NCBI GenBank assembly: GCA_016840285.1
Contig: JAEOSR010000124.1
Coordinates: 1-60,265 of the forward strand
From: Candidatus Hodarchaeota archaeon
GTDB lineage: Archaea; Asgardarchaeota; Heimdallarchaeia; Hodarchaeales; Hodarchaeaceae
Length of the DNA stretch: 60,265 nt
Reading direction: 5' to 3'
Shown: positions 9,678-17,831 of the stretch, piece after piece
Numbering within the stretch: the first letter of the stretch is position 1
Layout of the letters: each line of letters starts with the position of its first letter
The notes under the pieces: model-generated
The model's database searches: none
Told to the model about the DNA's origin: nothing
Seen by the model: the letters and a program-made list of their open reading frames with translations, nothing else
Program-made: the position numbers and the translations under genes

Positions 9678-10036
9678 TGGCAGTAAGATTCGCGGCACAT
9701 CAAACTGTTACTTATCTTCCTGATCCTGAGTTCAGTGATAGTGAAGGTTTGACAGCAGAAATATCGCGTAAATTCTCTATGAATGGTACGCGATATACTT
9801 ATATTAAAAATAAAGATCAAAGACGTAAATTAATTATGCAATTTATATTAACACGTCAAAAGGCACTAGAATTTCATGCTTTTATACAATCTTATTATCG
9901 TTTTCAGATTCATTTAACTGACCATAATGGTATTGAATGGTCAGGCTATTTTACTTCTAATCCTTTTAATTTTGAAACACCTTATCGTAGTGAACACCAA
10001 AACATTCAGATTGAATTTGAAGGAATCAAGCAATGA
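9677..10036 (+). CDS. Small tail-tip protein (distal-tail-like)
   Basis: 119 residues, coupled to both neighbours by overlapping stop/start codons. It resembles in length and pattern (EISRKFSMNGTRYTYI, KALEFHAFIQSYYRFQIHL) the globular domain inside the upstream fibre gene. That pattern fits phage minor tail proteins that bind the end of the tail tube. Specific function is inferred from location between fibre and hub-like genes. Confidence 0.5.
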   Translation: MAVRFAAHQTVTYLPDPEFSDSEGLTAEISRKFSMNGTRYTYIKNKDQRRKLIMQFILTRQKALEFHAFIQSYYRFQIHLTDHNGIEWSGYFTSNPFNFETPYRSEHQNIQIEFEGIKQ

Positions 10037-12888
10037 GGAATCTTTCTGCTTTAGCTTTAACTAAGATTACTAATCAATATGGTAACGAGCCTGTTGTAAT
10101 TTTAGATATAGCTTGGACTGATAATATCACTAAGCAGTATGCTGATCGTACTGTTAATAATATCCCTGGCAGAATCTTGGAAGTTTCTGATCTTGATAAT
10201 ATAATCAATGTTACGGAGAGTGCTGATTCTCAAGAAATAAGTATTATTCTTGATGATACTGATGGTACAATTAAAACTATTATGGATACTTATGATATTC
10301 ATAAACGGGATGTTTGGGTATATCAATGGTTTGATGGTTTGAATATTAATGATCGTTTCCTTCTTTTCCGTGGTAAGATTAGTTCTCCTGTTGAGTGGAA
10401 TGAAGGTGAACGTACAGTTAGTTTCACAGTTATTTCTCAACTTGAAGACAAAGAAGTTGGATTCTCCCCCGAAGAGGGCCAGTTTCCTCATATTCCAAAA
10501 GATTTAATTGGTCAAACTTGGCCTTCAATTTTTGGTACACCATTTGATGTTCCCGCTGTTCAAATCAATAAAGCTATAACAGGAACAACACTTTGTGGTG
10601 TTGGTATTATTAGTGGACAACAACACCATATAGGTATTGGCTTAGGTGGCAGTCCTCCTGATACTCGCATGGCTGAAGTTCAAAAAAAACATGTAACTTA
10701 TGTTGCTTCAGCTTGGTGTACTCATGATAGTGATTTATATCGAAAATATAATACGCAACGCAATGAATTACAAAAACAAATTAGTGATGCTTGGAATAAT
10801 TACGCTAGACAACAAGGTTGTACTGCTGCACAACGTAATCGTACATTAGAAAATGCACAAAGTAAAGGTAATGGTTGTAATCCTGTAAGAATATTTGGTG
10901 GTGAGGATTTTCCTCGTGGTACAATAATACTTAATATTAATGGAGGCTTATTTACAGGTTATTTTGAAGATGATTGGTTTTATATTTCTGACCGTCAACA
11001 CCCTGAAAATGAAAATAAAGCTAAAGAACAAGCAAGAGGAACCAGTGGTGGCTGTGGTGATGATCCAGGAGCAAATTATCAACCTTATTTTTTTGAAGAT
11101 CCTGTACCTGGTGGTGTATATACAACTGAAGGGTATCTTTATGATAAATATAGTGGTGGTATGGGATTTGCTGGTACACATGGTATAGGTAGACCAGCTG
11201 AAGTTTTACAACAATTTTGGGCTGATGCTGGTACTGAAGTTACTTTACATGGTAATGAGCCAATAACTTATATTGTTAGTATTGTACCAGGTATAATACT
11301 TCAAGTCAAAGCATATAAAGATTTTCATGGTGAAAAGATTTTAGTTAATGTACCTAACAATCTTTATTATGTTAAAAATGTAACTTATGGCACAATATCA
11401 ACTGTGCAAATTGTTATGTATAAAGCTCTTTCAACTATTGAAGATCAAGATTGGGCCGGTGATAATATTTATGTAACTTTTCAATCAAGTATTGGTCCAA
11501 ATATTGTTGATATTCTTGAATATCTTATTGATCGCTATTCTGATCTTGCAATTAACGCGGTATCTTTTGCTGCAGTTAAAACTAAGTTAGCTAAATTTCC
11601 TGCTAATTTTGCACTTTTAGAACGTAAAAATATCGTTGAAACTTTACAAGAGATAGCTTTCCAAGCACGTTGTAGTCTAAGAATTTCTAATGGGATTTTT
11701 TATCTTAGTTATTTACCAGAAGAACCAACAGCAGTAGACACATTAACAGAAAATGATATTGAAAATCAAAGTATTATTGTAGCATTAACATCAACAGAAG
11801 ATTTGGTGACCAAATTTGTTGCTCGGTGGCGACTTAGTTATGCTCAAGAAGAATTAGATAAGATTATATTGCGACATAATGTAAATAAATATGGTATTCA
11901 AGAGGAAGAATATGAATTTTATATTTATAATCAACCTGATATTATCTTCAAGATAGCAACATTTTGGCTTATTAGGAAAGCAAACAGTTGGAAGAAATTA
12001 AAATGTAATGTTTTCTTAAATAAGTTAAATTTAGAAACTTTTGATGCTGTAACTCTTGATTTTAATACGGGTTATGTTTCTAATAGCGACGTTAAAGCTG
12101 TTATTGAACAAGCAATTTTTGATTCTGAGAATCAAACAATTAATTTAGAGTGTTGGTTACCAATTAAAGCTGGTAGTATGGATGAATATCCTTTTGCTTG
12201 GCCTGCAGATGAAGAAGCTGACACTTTATTCCCGACACAAGAAGACTACGATGCAGGTAATGCAGGTGGTGATGGTATTGGGGCTGATGCAGTAGGTAAT
12301 CTTCCTATTGGTCAGGTACCTGTTGGCGATACTGTTATCTATGTTGGGGGTCCTAACATTATTTTTGGCCCACAAACAGATCATGGCGATCCTCATCCTT
12401 CAGACACAGGATTCTCGGCTCAAGATTTAGGTGTTGACGCTACTTTGGCAGAAATTGATACTACTAGCAAACCTGCTCTTGCGTTAGGTATGAATTATGC
12501 TCTTGATGCTGGACCATTAGAATTACCAGATCGACCAAGACCAATCAGCTTAATATTAGAAAAAACAAAAATATTTACAGTATATGATGAGGATAAAGTT
12601 GGTCATCTTAGTGATCTTTTACGTTTTGATGGTGAAGAAGGTAATAATTCTAGATTAGGATTACGAATTGCAAGTCGAATTATTGATACTGATGATCCAG
12701 AAAAATATGGTAGATTAAGTCAAGCCTTTATTTTAGCTAAAGAAGAAGATAGTGATGACCACGTTCTTGCTATTAAAACAGATGTTAAAGTCTATGATGG
12801 TGAAAATTTGGGTGAATTTGATTTTATGTTTGATACTGAAGGTGAAAAATGGGGAGCAGGAACTGCTTTCTTACAGGATGCATCTTAA
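10033..12888 (+). CDS. Tail hub / baseplate-like protein
   Basis: 951 residues. The N-terminal 150 residues (ITKQYADRTVN; RILEVSDLDNIINV; SQEISIILDDTDGTIKTI) have the pattern of tail hub proteins with a modified beta-barrel that caps the tail tube. The middle is long and aromatic-rich. The C-terminal part (about 700-950) contains a Gly/Asp/Pro-rich linker and a beta-rich domain. Overlaps of 4 nt upstream and one base downstream show tight coupling. I cannot assign a lytic or peptidase domain within it. Confidence 0.5.
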   Translation: MRNLSALALTKITNQYGNEPVVILDIAWTDNITKQYADRTVNNIPGRILEVSDLDNIINVTESADSQEISIILDDTDGTIKTIMDTYDIHKRDVWVYQWFDGLNINDRFLLFRGKISSPVEWNEGERTVSFTVISQLEDKEVGFSPEEGQFPHIPKDLIGQTWPSIFGTPFDVPAVQINKAITGTTLCGVGIISGQQHHIGIGLGGSPPDTRMAEVQKKHVTYVASAWCTHDSDLYRKYNTQRNELQKQISDAWNNYARQQGCTAAQRNRTLENAQSKGNGCNPVRIFGGEDFPRGTIILNINGGLFTGYFEDDWFYISDRQHPENENKAKEQARGTSGGCGDDPGANYQPYFFEDPVPGGVYTTEGYLYDKYSGGMGFAGTHGIGRPAEVLQQFWADAGTEVTLHGNEPITYIVSIVPGIILQVKAYKDFHGEKILVNVPNNLYYVKNVTYGTISTVQIVMYKALSTIEDQDWAGDNIYVTFQSSIGPNIVDILEYLIDRYSDLAINAVSFAAVKTKLAKFPANFALLERKNIVETLQEIAFQARCSLRISNGIFYLSYLPEEPTAVDTLTENDIENQSIIVALTSTEDLVTKFVARWRLSYAQEELDKIILRHNVNKYGIQEEEYEFYIYNQPDIIFKIATFWLIRKANSWKKLKCNVFLNKLNLETFDAVTLDFNTGYVSNSDVKAVIEQAIFDSENQTINLECWLPIKAGSMDEYPFAWPADEEADTLFPTQEDYDAGNAGGDGIGADAVGNLPIGQVPVGDTVIYVGGPNIIFGPQTDHGDPHPSDTGFSAQDLGVDATLAEIDTTSKPALALGMNYALDAGPLELPDRPRPISLILEKTKIFTVYDEDKVGHLSDLLRFDGEEGNNSRLGLRIASRIIDTDDPEKYGRLSQAFILAKEEDSDDHVLAIKTDVKVYDGENLGEFDFMFDTEGEKWGAGTAFLQDAS

Positions 12889-14300
12889 TGGCTATTGATA
12901 CAAGCAAACCATTTACCAGAGAAAATTGGAATGAAGATATAATCCAAGAAGTAAATATTCTTTGTACAAATCCTGATGAAGGTTGTGACCCTCTTCCACT
13001 AATAGATAAAGTAAATCCAAAACATATTTGGACAAAACAAGATGTTAAAGAAGTTCAAGATAAATTAATAAAAATTTGTCCTGAAAATAAATTTGATAAA
13101 ATGGAGACGCCACAATTATGGACTTACGGTAAAGAAGTTGCAATTATAAAACCAATAGAGGAAGCTATTGAGCGAGGTTGGTGTGGTTGTGAACCAAAAA
13201 TAATTGATCTTGGAACTTATTATGCTGTTGAAGTACCGGCAGGACGCCGTGAAGAACAATCTGATGGTAAAATTCAAAGTGTAACAGCTTGTGGTACTAT
13301 ATATACCCAATATCATAGTCCTTGGTATCCTGAGGTTGATAATGATAATGTTGCTGTTTGGACTGCTTATAATATAATAATTGCTAAAAAAGCAGAATAT
13401 CAATCTTTAGCATATGAAATTTTTGATCTTGAAGATGATATTGAGAAACTTGAAGCTGAAATAACAATACTTAAAGATGAAATAAAGAAATTAGAAAGTG
13501 ATCTGTATTTTGCTGAAATATATTTAGAAGAATTAAAAACTGAAAGGGATGCAATTTGTGGTAATGATCCTCAAAATTCAGCATGTCAAGATGCACAGGA
13601 GGCAGTTACAGCTCAAGAAACTGTTGTTCAAGATATTAAAGATGATATAAAAGAGAAAGAAAATGAATTAGAAGAGAAAGAAAATGAATTAGAAGAAAAA
13701 GAGACTGAAAAAGAAGAGAAAGAGACTGAAAGGGATGCAGCAAGAGCTGCTTTTGATCAGGCTGCACAAGATGAGTGGGCAGCTTTACAGACTTATGATG
13801 TACGTTATCCTCCTGATCTTCAACCAATTAGAGATATAATTCCTGTAATGGATGAACCTTGGGGTAATTATTTTGAAGATACTCGTGGTACTAGTAAAGG
13901 TAAATGGTATTATTATGTAACTGATATTCTTGGTGATAAAAAGAAAACATTTTCAGGTGATTTTTCACCAAATGGTTATCCATATGTATACCCAAAAAGT
14001 ACAACTATTGATTATTTAACATATATAGATCAATCATGTAAATTTACTGAAATTACTGTTTGGCATGATTGTAATTGTTTTGCTTGGCAATTAAATCCAC
14101 TTGATTGTTGTTTTGAACAACCAGGAGATTATGAATGTGGGCATGAAGATAAAACAATTTATTGGACATATATTTCTGGAGCACCTATGGCAATTTATCC
14201 GCATTGTACGATGCCTAATGGTACAAGAATGGCCCCTATAGACTGGCATCTTGAGCTTAAAATCAAACACTCTCCAGAATATACTAGACCACCAGCATGA
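12888..14300 (+). CDS. Structural protein with long coiled coil and Cys-rich C-terminus
   Basis: 470 residues from the ATG at 12888, which shares its A with the preceding stop; a longer in-frame start lies inside the hub gene and is less likely. Residues about 175-305 are an almost uninterrupted Glu/Lys coiled coil with perfect short repeats (KENELEE, KETE). The C-terminal 90 residues contain eight Cys in CNC, CC and CGH contexts, suggesting disulfides or metal binding outside the cell. Position at the end of the tail operon suggests a tail-tip or fibre accessory. Confidence 0.5.
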   Translation: MAIDTSKPFTRENWNEDIIQEVNILCTNPDEGCDPLPLIDKVNPKHIWTKQDVKEVQDKLIKICPENKFDKMETPQLWTYGKEVAIIKPIEEAIERGWCGCEPKIIDLGTYYAVEVPAGRREEQSDGKIQSVTACGTIYTQYHSPWYPEVDNDNVAVWTAYNIIIAKKAEYQSLAYEIFDLEDDIEKLEAEITILKDEIKKLESDLYFAEIYLEELKTERDAICGNDPQNSACQDAQEAVTAQETVVQDIKDDIKEKENELEEKENELEEKETEKEEKETERDAARAAFDQAAQDEWAALQTYDVRYPPDLQPIRDIIPVMDEPWGNYFEDTRGTSKGKWYYYVTDILGDKKKTFSGDFSPNGYPYVYPKSTTIDYLTYIDQSCKFTEITVWHDCNCFAWQLNPLDCCFEQPGDYECGHEDKTIYWTYISGAPMAIYPHCTMPNGTRMAPIDWHLELKIKHSPEYTRPPA

Positions 14301-14851
14301 ATTTTACTTGGCTAGCAGATATATTTAATGGTCTCTTGGCTTTTATACCACGACCGGAGATAGTGCGAGCTACGCACGGTGGCGTGAAATGGCGCTATGG
14401 CCATAAAGTTATTGAGCTAAGGCCAGGGTGGCGGTGGTATTGGCCGTTGACTACTGATACTGAAATTATTGTAGTCGCTCGCCAAACCCATAAAATCGCC
14501 AAGCCCCAAGCTGTAGAGAGCAAGGATGGCATAACGCTAGCAGTAGGGGCACTAGTCGTCTATTCTATTAATGATATAGTTAAAGCTATTGGACAAAGGA
14601 ATTGGGATTGTGATACCACGATCAATGATATTACTGAATCGGCAATAGTGCATGTCATCAGCAAACACAATTATCAACATATTCAAGAACATCTCTGTAA
14701 TGGTATTGAAACAGAATTAACTGAGATGTGTAAAAAAGAATTAGCTAAATATGGTGTTCTTGTTCAACAGGTCAAAATAACAGATTTTTGTAAGTGTAAG
14801 ATGCGGATGCTTTTGGGTATTGAAGATAGATTAGAGATTCTTGAATCCTAG
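14297..14851 (+). CDS. SPFH / Band-7 (stomatin-prohibitin-like) domain protein
   Basis: 184 residues. An N-terminal hydrophobic hairpin segment (about 4-18) is followed by a typical SPFH pattern: GVKWRYGHKVIELRPGWRWYWPL, VVARQTHKI, ESKDGITLAVGALVVYSINDI, and a helix carrying VISKHNYQ. SPFH proteins oligomerise on membranes and organise or protect proteases and other membrane proteins. It overlaps the preceding tail gene by 4 nt, so it is probably expressed late, perhaps around lysis or entry. Its last 4 nt overlap the end of the convergent exonuclease gene. Confidence 0.75.
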   Translation: MNFTWLADIFNGLLAFIPRPEIVRATHGGVKWRYGHKVIELRPGWRWYWPLTTDTEIIVVARQTHKIAKPQAVESKDGITLAVGALVVYSINDIVKAIGQRNWDCDTTINDITESAIVHVISKHNYQHIQEHLCNGIETELTEMCKKELAKYGVLVQQVKITDFCKCKMRMLLGIEDRLEILES

Positions 14852-15480
14852 ACTGTACTCAATATCATACGCCTATAGACTTCAGCGGTGACAATACAAT
14901 CTTGTAAAGCATCATGCGGCTTAAGATTTTTTACATTAAATACTGAACCAAGATATGACAATGATACCTTAGGTATCGGGATTCTTTCATTCTTGAAGTC
15001 AGAGCAGTCATTGCGAAAGAGTGCCGCCGTCATTGAATCCCGGTAATGTGGAGAAAATAATTGACTAAAAGTTTCACGTCCAAGCCATTCAATAATAAAT
15101 TCTCTGTCAAAAGGCCAGTTTTGGGCCAACGGACAGATTTTTTTATATAATGGTAATCCTAATTTTTCAAACCATTCATCAAATTGATCAGCAACAGTCC
15201 AAGGATCGAGGGCTCTTTGCTGTCGCTTAGCGAAATCAACTTTAGCTAATCTAATAGCGGCCGGATCAATATTTTCTGGTCGCTTTATTTGCATATCCAT
15301 ATAGAATGGCATTATGCCTTTATATGGTTTGATATTAGAATCAAGTGGTAAAACACAAATTTGCCAAAGATCGTGATAACTAGGTATAAAACCAGTAGTT
15401 TCACAGTCAATCGCACATAAGATATTCCCATTCAAATGTTGCATACCATTAAGAGTGGGTTTTGTAAAATGTCTACTCAT
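14848..15480 (-). CDS. DnaQ-like DEDDh 3'-5' exonuclease
   Basis: 210 residues. Motif I is LCAIDCETTGF (residues about 20-30), motif II lies around NWPFDREFIIEW, and motif III is KPHDALQDCIVTAE, with His and Asp placed as in DEDDh enzymes. It would remove nucleotides from 3' ends, either for repair or to supply proofreading. It is the distal gene of the minus-strand replication cluster and converges with the tail operon. The start ATG (15480) is immediately preceded on the minus strand by GATAAAATC, similar to the dispersed motif, and no good Shine-Dalgarno is visible. Confidence 0.85.
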   Translation of the reverse strand: MSRHFTKPTLNGMQHLNGNILCAIDCETTGFIPSYHDLWQICVLPLDSNIKPYKGIMPFYMDMQIKRPENIDPAAIRLAKVDFAKRQQRALDPWTVADQFDEWFEKLGLPLYKKICPLAQNWPFDREFIIEWLGRETFSQLFSPHYRDSMTAALFRNDCSDFKNERIPIPKVSLSYLGSVFNVKNLKPHDALQDCIVTAEVYRRMILSTV

Positions 15481-15550
15481 GATTTTATCTTATAAAAAAT
15501 GATTATTAAAAGGAAAAAGAGATTAGTAATATAGTTGAACATTAACCAAG

Positions 15551-15575
15551 ACATGCCTCGGGCATGTTTTTCTTT
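15551..15575 (+). terminator. Hairpin terminator oriented rightward in the gap of the minus cluster
   Basis: ACATGCC-TCG-GGCATGT gives a 7-bp stem with a 3-nt loop followed by TTTTCTTT on the plus strand. There is no T tract on the minus side. It would stop rightward transcripts reading out of the tail operon through the antisense exonuclease gene rather than terminate the minus operon. Confidence 0.6.
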
Positions 15576-15972
15576 ATGGTATTTCCAGGTTTGCGGTATC
15601 ACACAAAAGGTAAATGCTGCGAAACCTAGCCATCCGATTGCTGACATTATCTGTTATACCTTTAAGATTTTCTCTAATTGTTGCTTCAGATGATTGCAAT
15701 TTACAATGCTTACAACGTTGGTCTGCATAATCTCTTAAATTTTTTCCAATAACTTTATGAATTACTGTTAATATTTTACGAGCTTCTTTTCGATCAGATT
15801 CTTTTTCTTGTTCTGATAATTGATTATAAGGAGTTTGTATTTGTCGCTTCCAACGAATAATATTTTCTTCAGTCCAATTATCAAACATCCAACGCATCCA
15901 TCTGGACCATCGTTCATGTTCTGAATCTGCTAATAATTCTAGTAAATGTTCATTTTTTAAATTTTTATCCAT
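15574..15972 (-). CDS. RyR-domain protein
   Basis: 132 residues from the ATG at 15972, which overlaps the stop of the methylase gene (ATGGATAA); a longer frame exists but overlaps that gene by about 95 nt. The segment LLELLADSEHERWSRWMRWMF (residues about 9-28) is the signature of the RyR domain, known from ryanodine receptors and found in many bacteria and phages. Its phage function is not established. The C-terminal half is Lys/Arg-rich with a CKHC-type pair. Confidence 0.7.
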   Translation of the reverse strand: MDKNLKNEHLLELLADSEHERWSRWMRWMFDNWTEENIIRWKRQIQTPYNQLSEQEKESDRKEARKILTVIHKVIGKNLRDYADQRCKHCKLQSSEATIRENLKGITDNVSNRMARFRSIYLLCDTANLEIP

Positions 15973-16648
15973 TATATTCAAATAATCTTTCTGTCGTAGG
16001 TTGTGAATTTCGACCTTTGAAACTGAAGTGTTGATGCGCCCATATAATTTTAAAATCATTGGGAGCAGAATATTCAGAAATTATAACGGTATTAGTCTGA
16101 CTCCAAATTCTCATTATTTTCCAAAATAAATTACTATCCCAATCTGGACCGTAACCAGTAGTATTTTGGTAAGGAGGATCACAATAAATTAATAAATTCT
16201 TAGGTTCAAGATTCTTATAATTAGCATGAACAAACTTAATATCTTTTAGTTTGTCATGTTTCTTGAGTAAAGAATTTTTAGCTTCTAGGCAATAGACCCT
16301 AACGCCACAACTACTTCTAGCATACCCTCCCCACCACTTTCCACCCCAAGATAATCCGTAGCCAACGAAGCCAATAAGAGGATTAATTTCACCTTCTTTA
16401 TAGGCTTGATGTAATTCTTTGTATTCTTCTTCAGAGACAAAATCTGGAGGTTCCCAACCATTTTGTATTGACTGATGCAGTAAAATTAATGGTGCCGAAA
16501 TATCGCTAGCGGTAGCTGGCTTGAGATATTGAGTAACCCAACAGGCACCACAAAACGGCTCCAAAATGGACTGAGATTCTCTCCGATGTGTCTTAACTAT
16601 TTGAGCTATTTTTCTTCCGAGTCTTGCTTTACCTCCAAGAAAATTAAT
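15965..16648 (-). CDS. Dam-like N6-adenine DNA methyltransferase, probable ATT start
   Basis: The D12-class signature is clear: NFLGGKARLGRKIAQIV (AdoMet-binding region), EPFCGACWV (motif I, FxG) and LIYCDPPYQN (motif IV, DPPY). Substrate is adenine in DNA, often GATC. Starting at the TTG of 16564 would delete the AdoMet motif, so the gene must begin upstream. The frame is closed by TGA above 16648, and the only start that keeps the motif is ATT at 16648-16646, 7 nt after GGGAGGG. About 227 residues result, short for Dam. A small base error restoring an ATG is an alternative. Stop overlaps the RyR gene start. Confidence 0.75.
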   Translation of the reverse strand: MNFLGGKARLGRKIAQIVKTHRRESQSILEPFCGACWVTQYLKPATASDISAPLILLHQSIQNGWEPPDFVSEEEYKELHQAYKEGEINPLIGFVGYGLSWGGKWWGGYARSSCGVRVYCLEAKNSLLKKHDKLKDIKFVHANYKNLEPKNLLIYCDPPYQNTTGYGPDWDSNLFWKIMRIWSQTNTVIISEYSAPNDFKIIWAHQHFSFKGRNSQPTTERLFEYNG

Positions 16649-16703
16649 TAGAGTACCCTCCCAGTTAAAGTGTAAGATTCATATTGCTTAATACGCTGTA
16701 TTG

Positions 16704-17255
16704 TTATAATAATTCTCTTGCTATCCTTTCTGCTTCAGCATTTAAGTCTTGAAAAGATCCATTATTTTTGATTATATAATCCCAGGCAGTCCAACCATCA
16801 AGATCGATTTCGGCTGGATCAGTGCCTTGAACAAGACCATCTCTATCTATTCTAATTAGTTGGCCTTGAGAGTGATTGATTGCTAAAGCTTCATTCCGAA
16901 AACGAAGATCACTAATGATTAAAATATCAGCTTTTACTCCTTGCAAAGCATAATCAATCCAAGTGTAATCATACACCTCTCTTAATTTATTTCCTATCTC
17001 TATCCACAATTGCCTAGGGCTCTTTCCAATTCGTGGAAGTATTAATTCTTTTTCATGTCGATGTGTTTCGTAATAGATTCCACGTTCAAGACCACACCAA
17101 CCGTAAAGCTGCCAAGTTATATCTTTTAATTTTGCGGCAAATGATATTTCTTTCACTAAAGTCTTCGGGGATTCACATCTAATATAAGTAGATAAAAATT
17201 TAGCAAATGTGTTTTTACCACTATTTTTCTTGTATCCAATGCCTACAATCTTCAT
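16704..17255 (-). CDS. Deoxynucleoside monophosphate kinase
   Basis: 183 residues. The P-loop GYKKNSGKNTFAKFL is at the N-terminus, and the body (IGKSPRQLWIEIGNKLR, ADILIISDLRFRNEA) matches phage dNMP kinases of the T4 gp1/T5 Dmk kind. It phosphorylates dNMPs to dNDPs, feeding the Ndk-like enzyme encoded at 32911. The stop overlaps nothing downstream; its ATG overlaps the end of the endonuclease VII gene by 4 nt. Confidence 0.85.
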   Translation of the reverse strand: MKIVGIGYKKNSGKNTFAKFLSTYIRCESPKTLVKEISFAAKLKDITWQLYGWCGLERGIYYETHRHEKELILPRIGKSPRQLWIEIGNKLREVYDYTWIDYALQGVKADILIISDLRFRNEALAINHSQGQLIRIDRDGLVQGTDPAEIDLDGWTAWDYIIKNNGSFQDLNAEAERIARELL

Positions 17256-17659
17256 TGATATTTCTCCATATAATTTGCTGCTTCTCTTAAAAGTTTTGGA
17301 TTATGGTTAAAATGACCTAATCCAATATTACATTTTTGACAAAGTAGTCCCCGATTTACACCAGTTATTCCATTATGATCTACAGCTAAATCTTTAATTC
17401 TACCATTATTTTCATTACTATCTTTTGATGTTTCGGGTCGTTGACAAATTGCACAAACACCATTTTGTTCTTTTAATTTTCGAGTATATTCGTCTGTAGT
17501 TATATTATAATGATGTTGAAGTTGATATTTTCTACAACATTCTCTACAATATTTGCGAAAACCATCTTCTCGACTACAATCAAAACAAAATTCATCGCCA
17601 GATTTTTCTTGCTCACAACGACTACAAACTTTAGTTTCAGGTAAGTATTCTACTTCCAT
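17252..17659 (-). CDS. Endonuclease VII-type HNH nuclease
   Basis: 135 residues. The zinc-binding pairs CSRCEQEK and CRECC, then CAICQRPE, the DLAVDHNGITGVNRGLLC active-site block (catalytic DH) and CQKCN, match the recombination endonuclease VII family. Such enzymes resolve branched DNA or behave as free-standing homing endonucleases. Another member is encoded at 26899. It lies within a coupled minus-strand operon. Confidence 0.85.
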   Translation of the reverse strand: MEVEYLPETKVCSRCEQEKSGDEFCFDCSREDGFRKYCRECCRKYQLQHHYNITTDEYTRKLKEQNGVCAICQRPETSKDSNENNGRIKDLAVDHNGITGVNRGLLCQKCNIGLGHFNHNPKLLREAANYMEKYQ

Positions 17660-17831
17660 AACTCCAACTTCCGACTTGTTCTATGATTTGAAAATTAGGT
17701 ATATCAATATGAACTCCTACGAATTTACTATCAGGGAGTTCAACATATTGAGTGATATTATTATCGAACGCATGAATCAAACGCCGACGTTGTTCTGCTT
17801 CCAAATTATCGAGGACTGATTTTAGACTCAT
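17637..17831 (-). CDS. Small protein of unknown function
   Basis: 64 residues. Its ATG overlaps the stop of the primase gene (AAATGAG), and its 3' end overlaps the endonuclease VII gene start by 23 nt, consistent with a coupled operon. The N-terminal half is an amphipathic helix rich in Arg/Glu/Leu; no domain was recognised. Confidence 0.55.
   Translation of the reverse strand: MSLKSVLDNLEAEQRRRLIHAFDNNITQYVELPDSKFVGVHIDIPNFQIIEQVGSWSYGSRILT

Noticed and set aside
12849..12887. Upstream extension of the coiled-coil gene
   Set aside because: The 13 extra residues lie inside the hub gene; the ATG at 12888 is coupled to the hub stop by TAATG.
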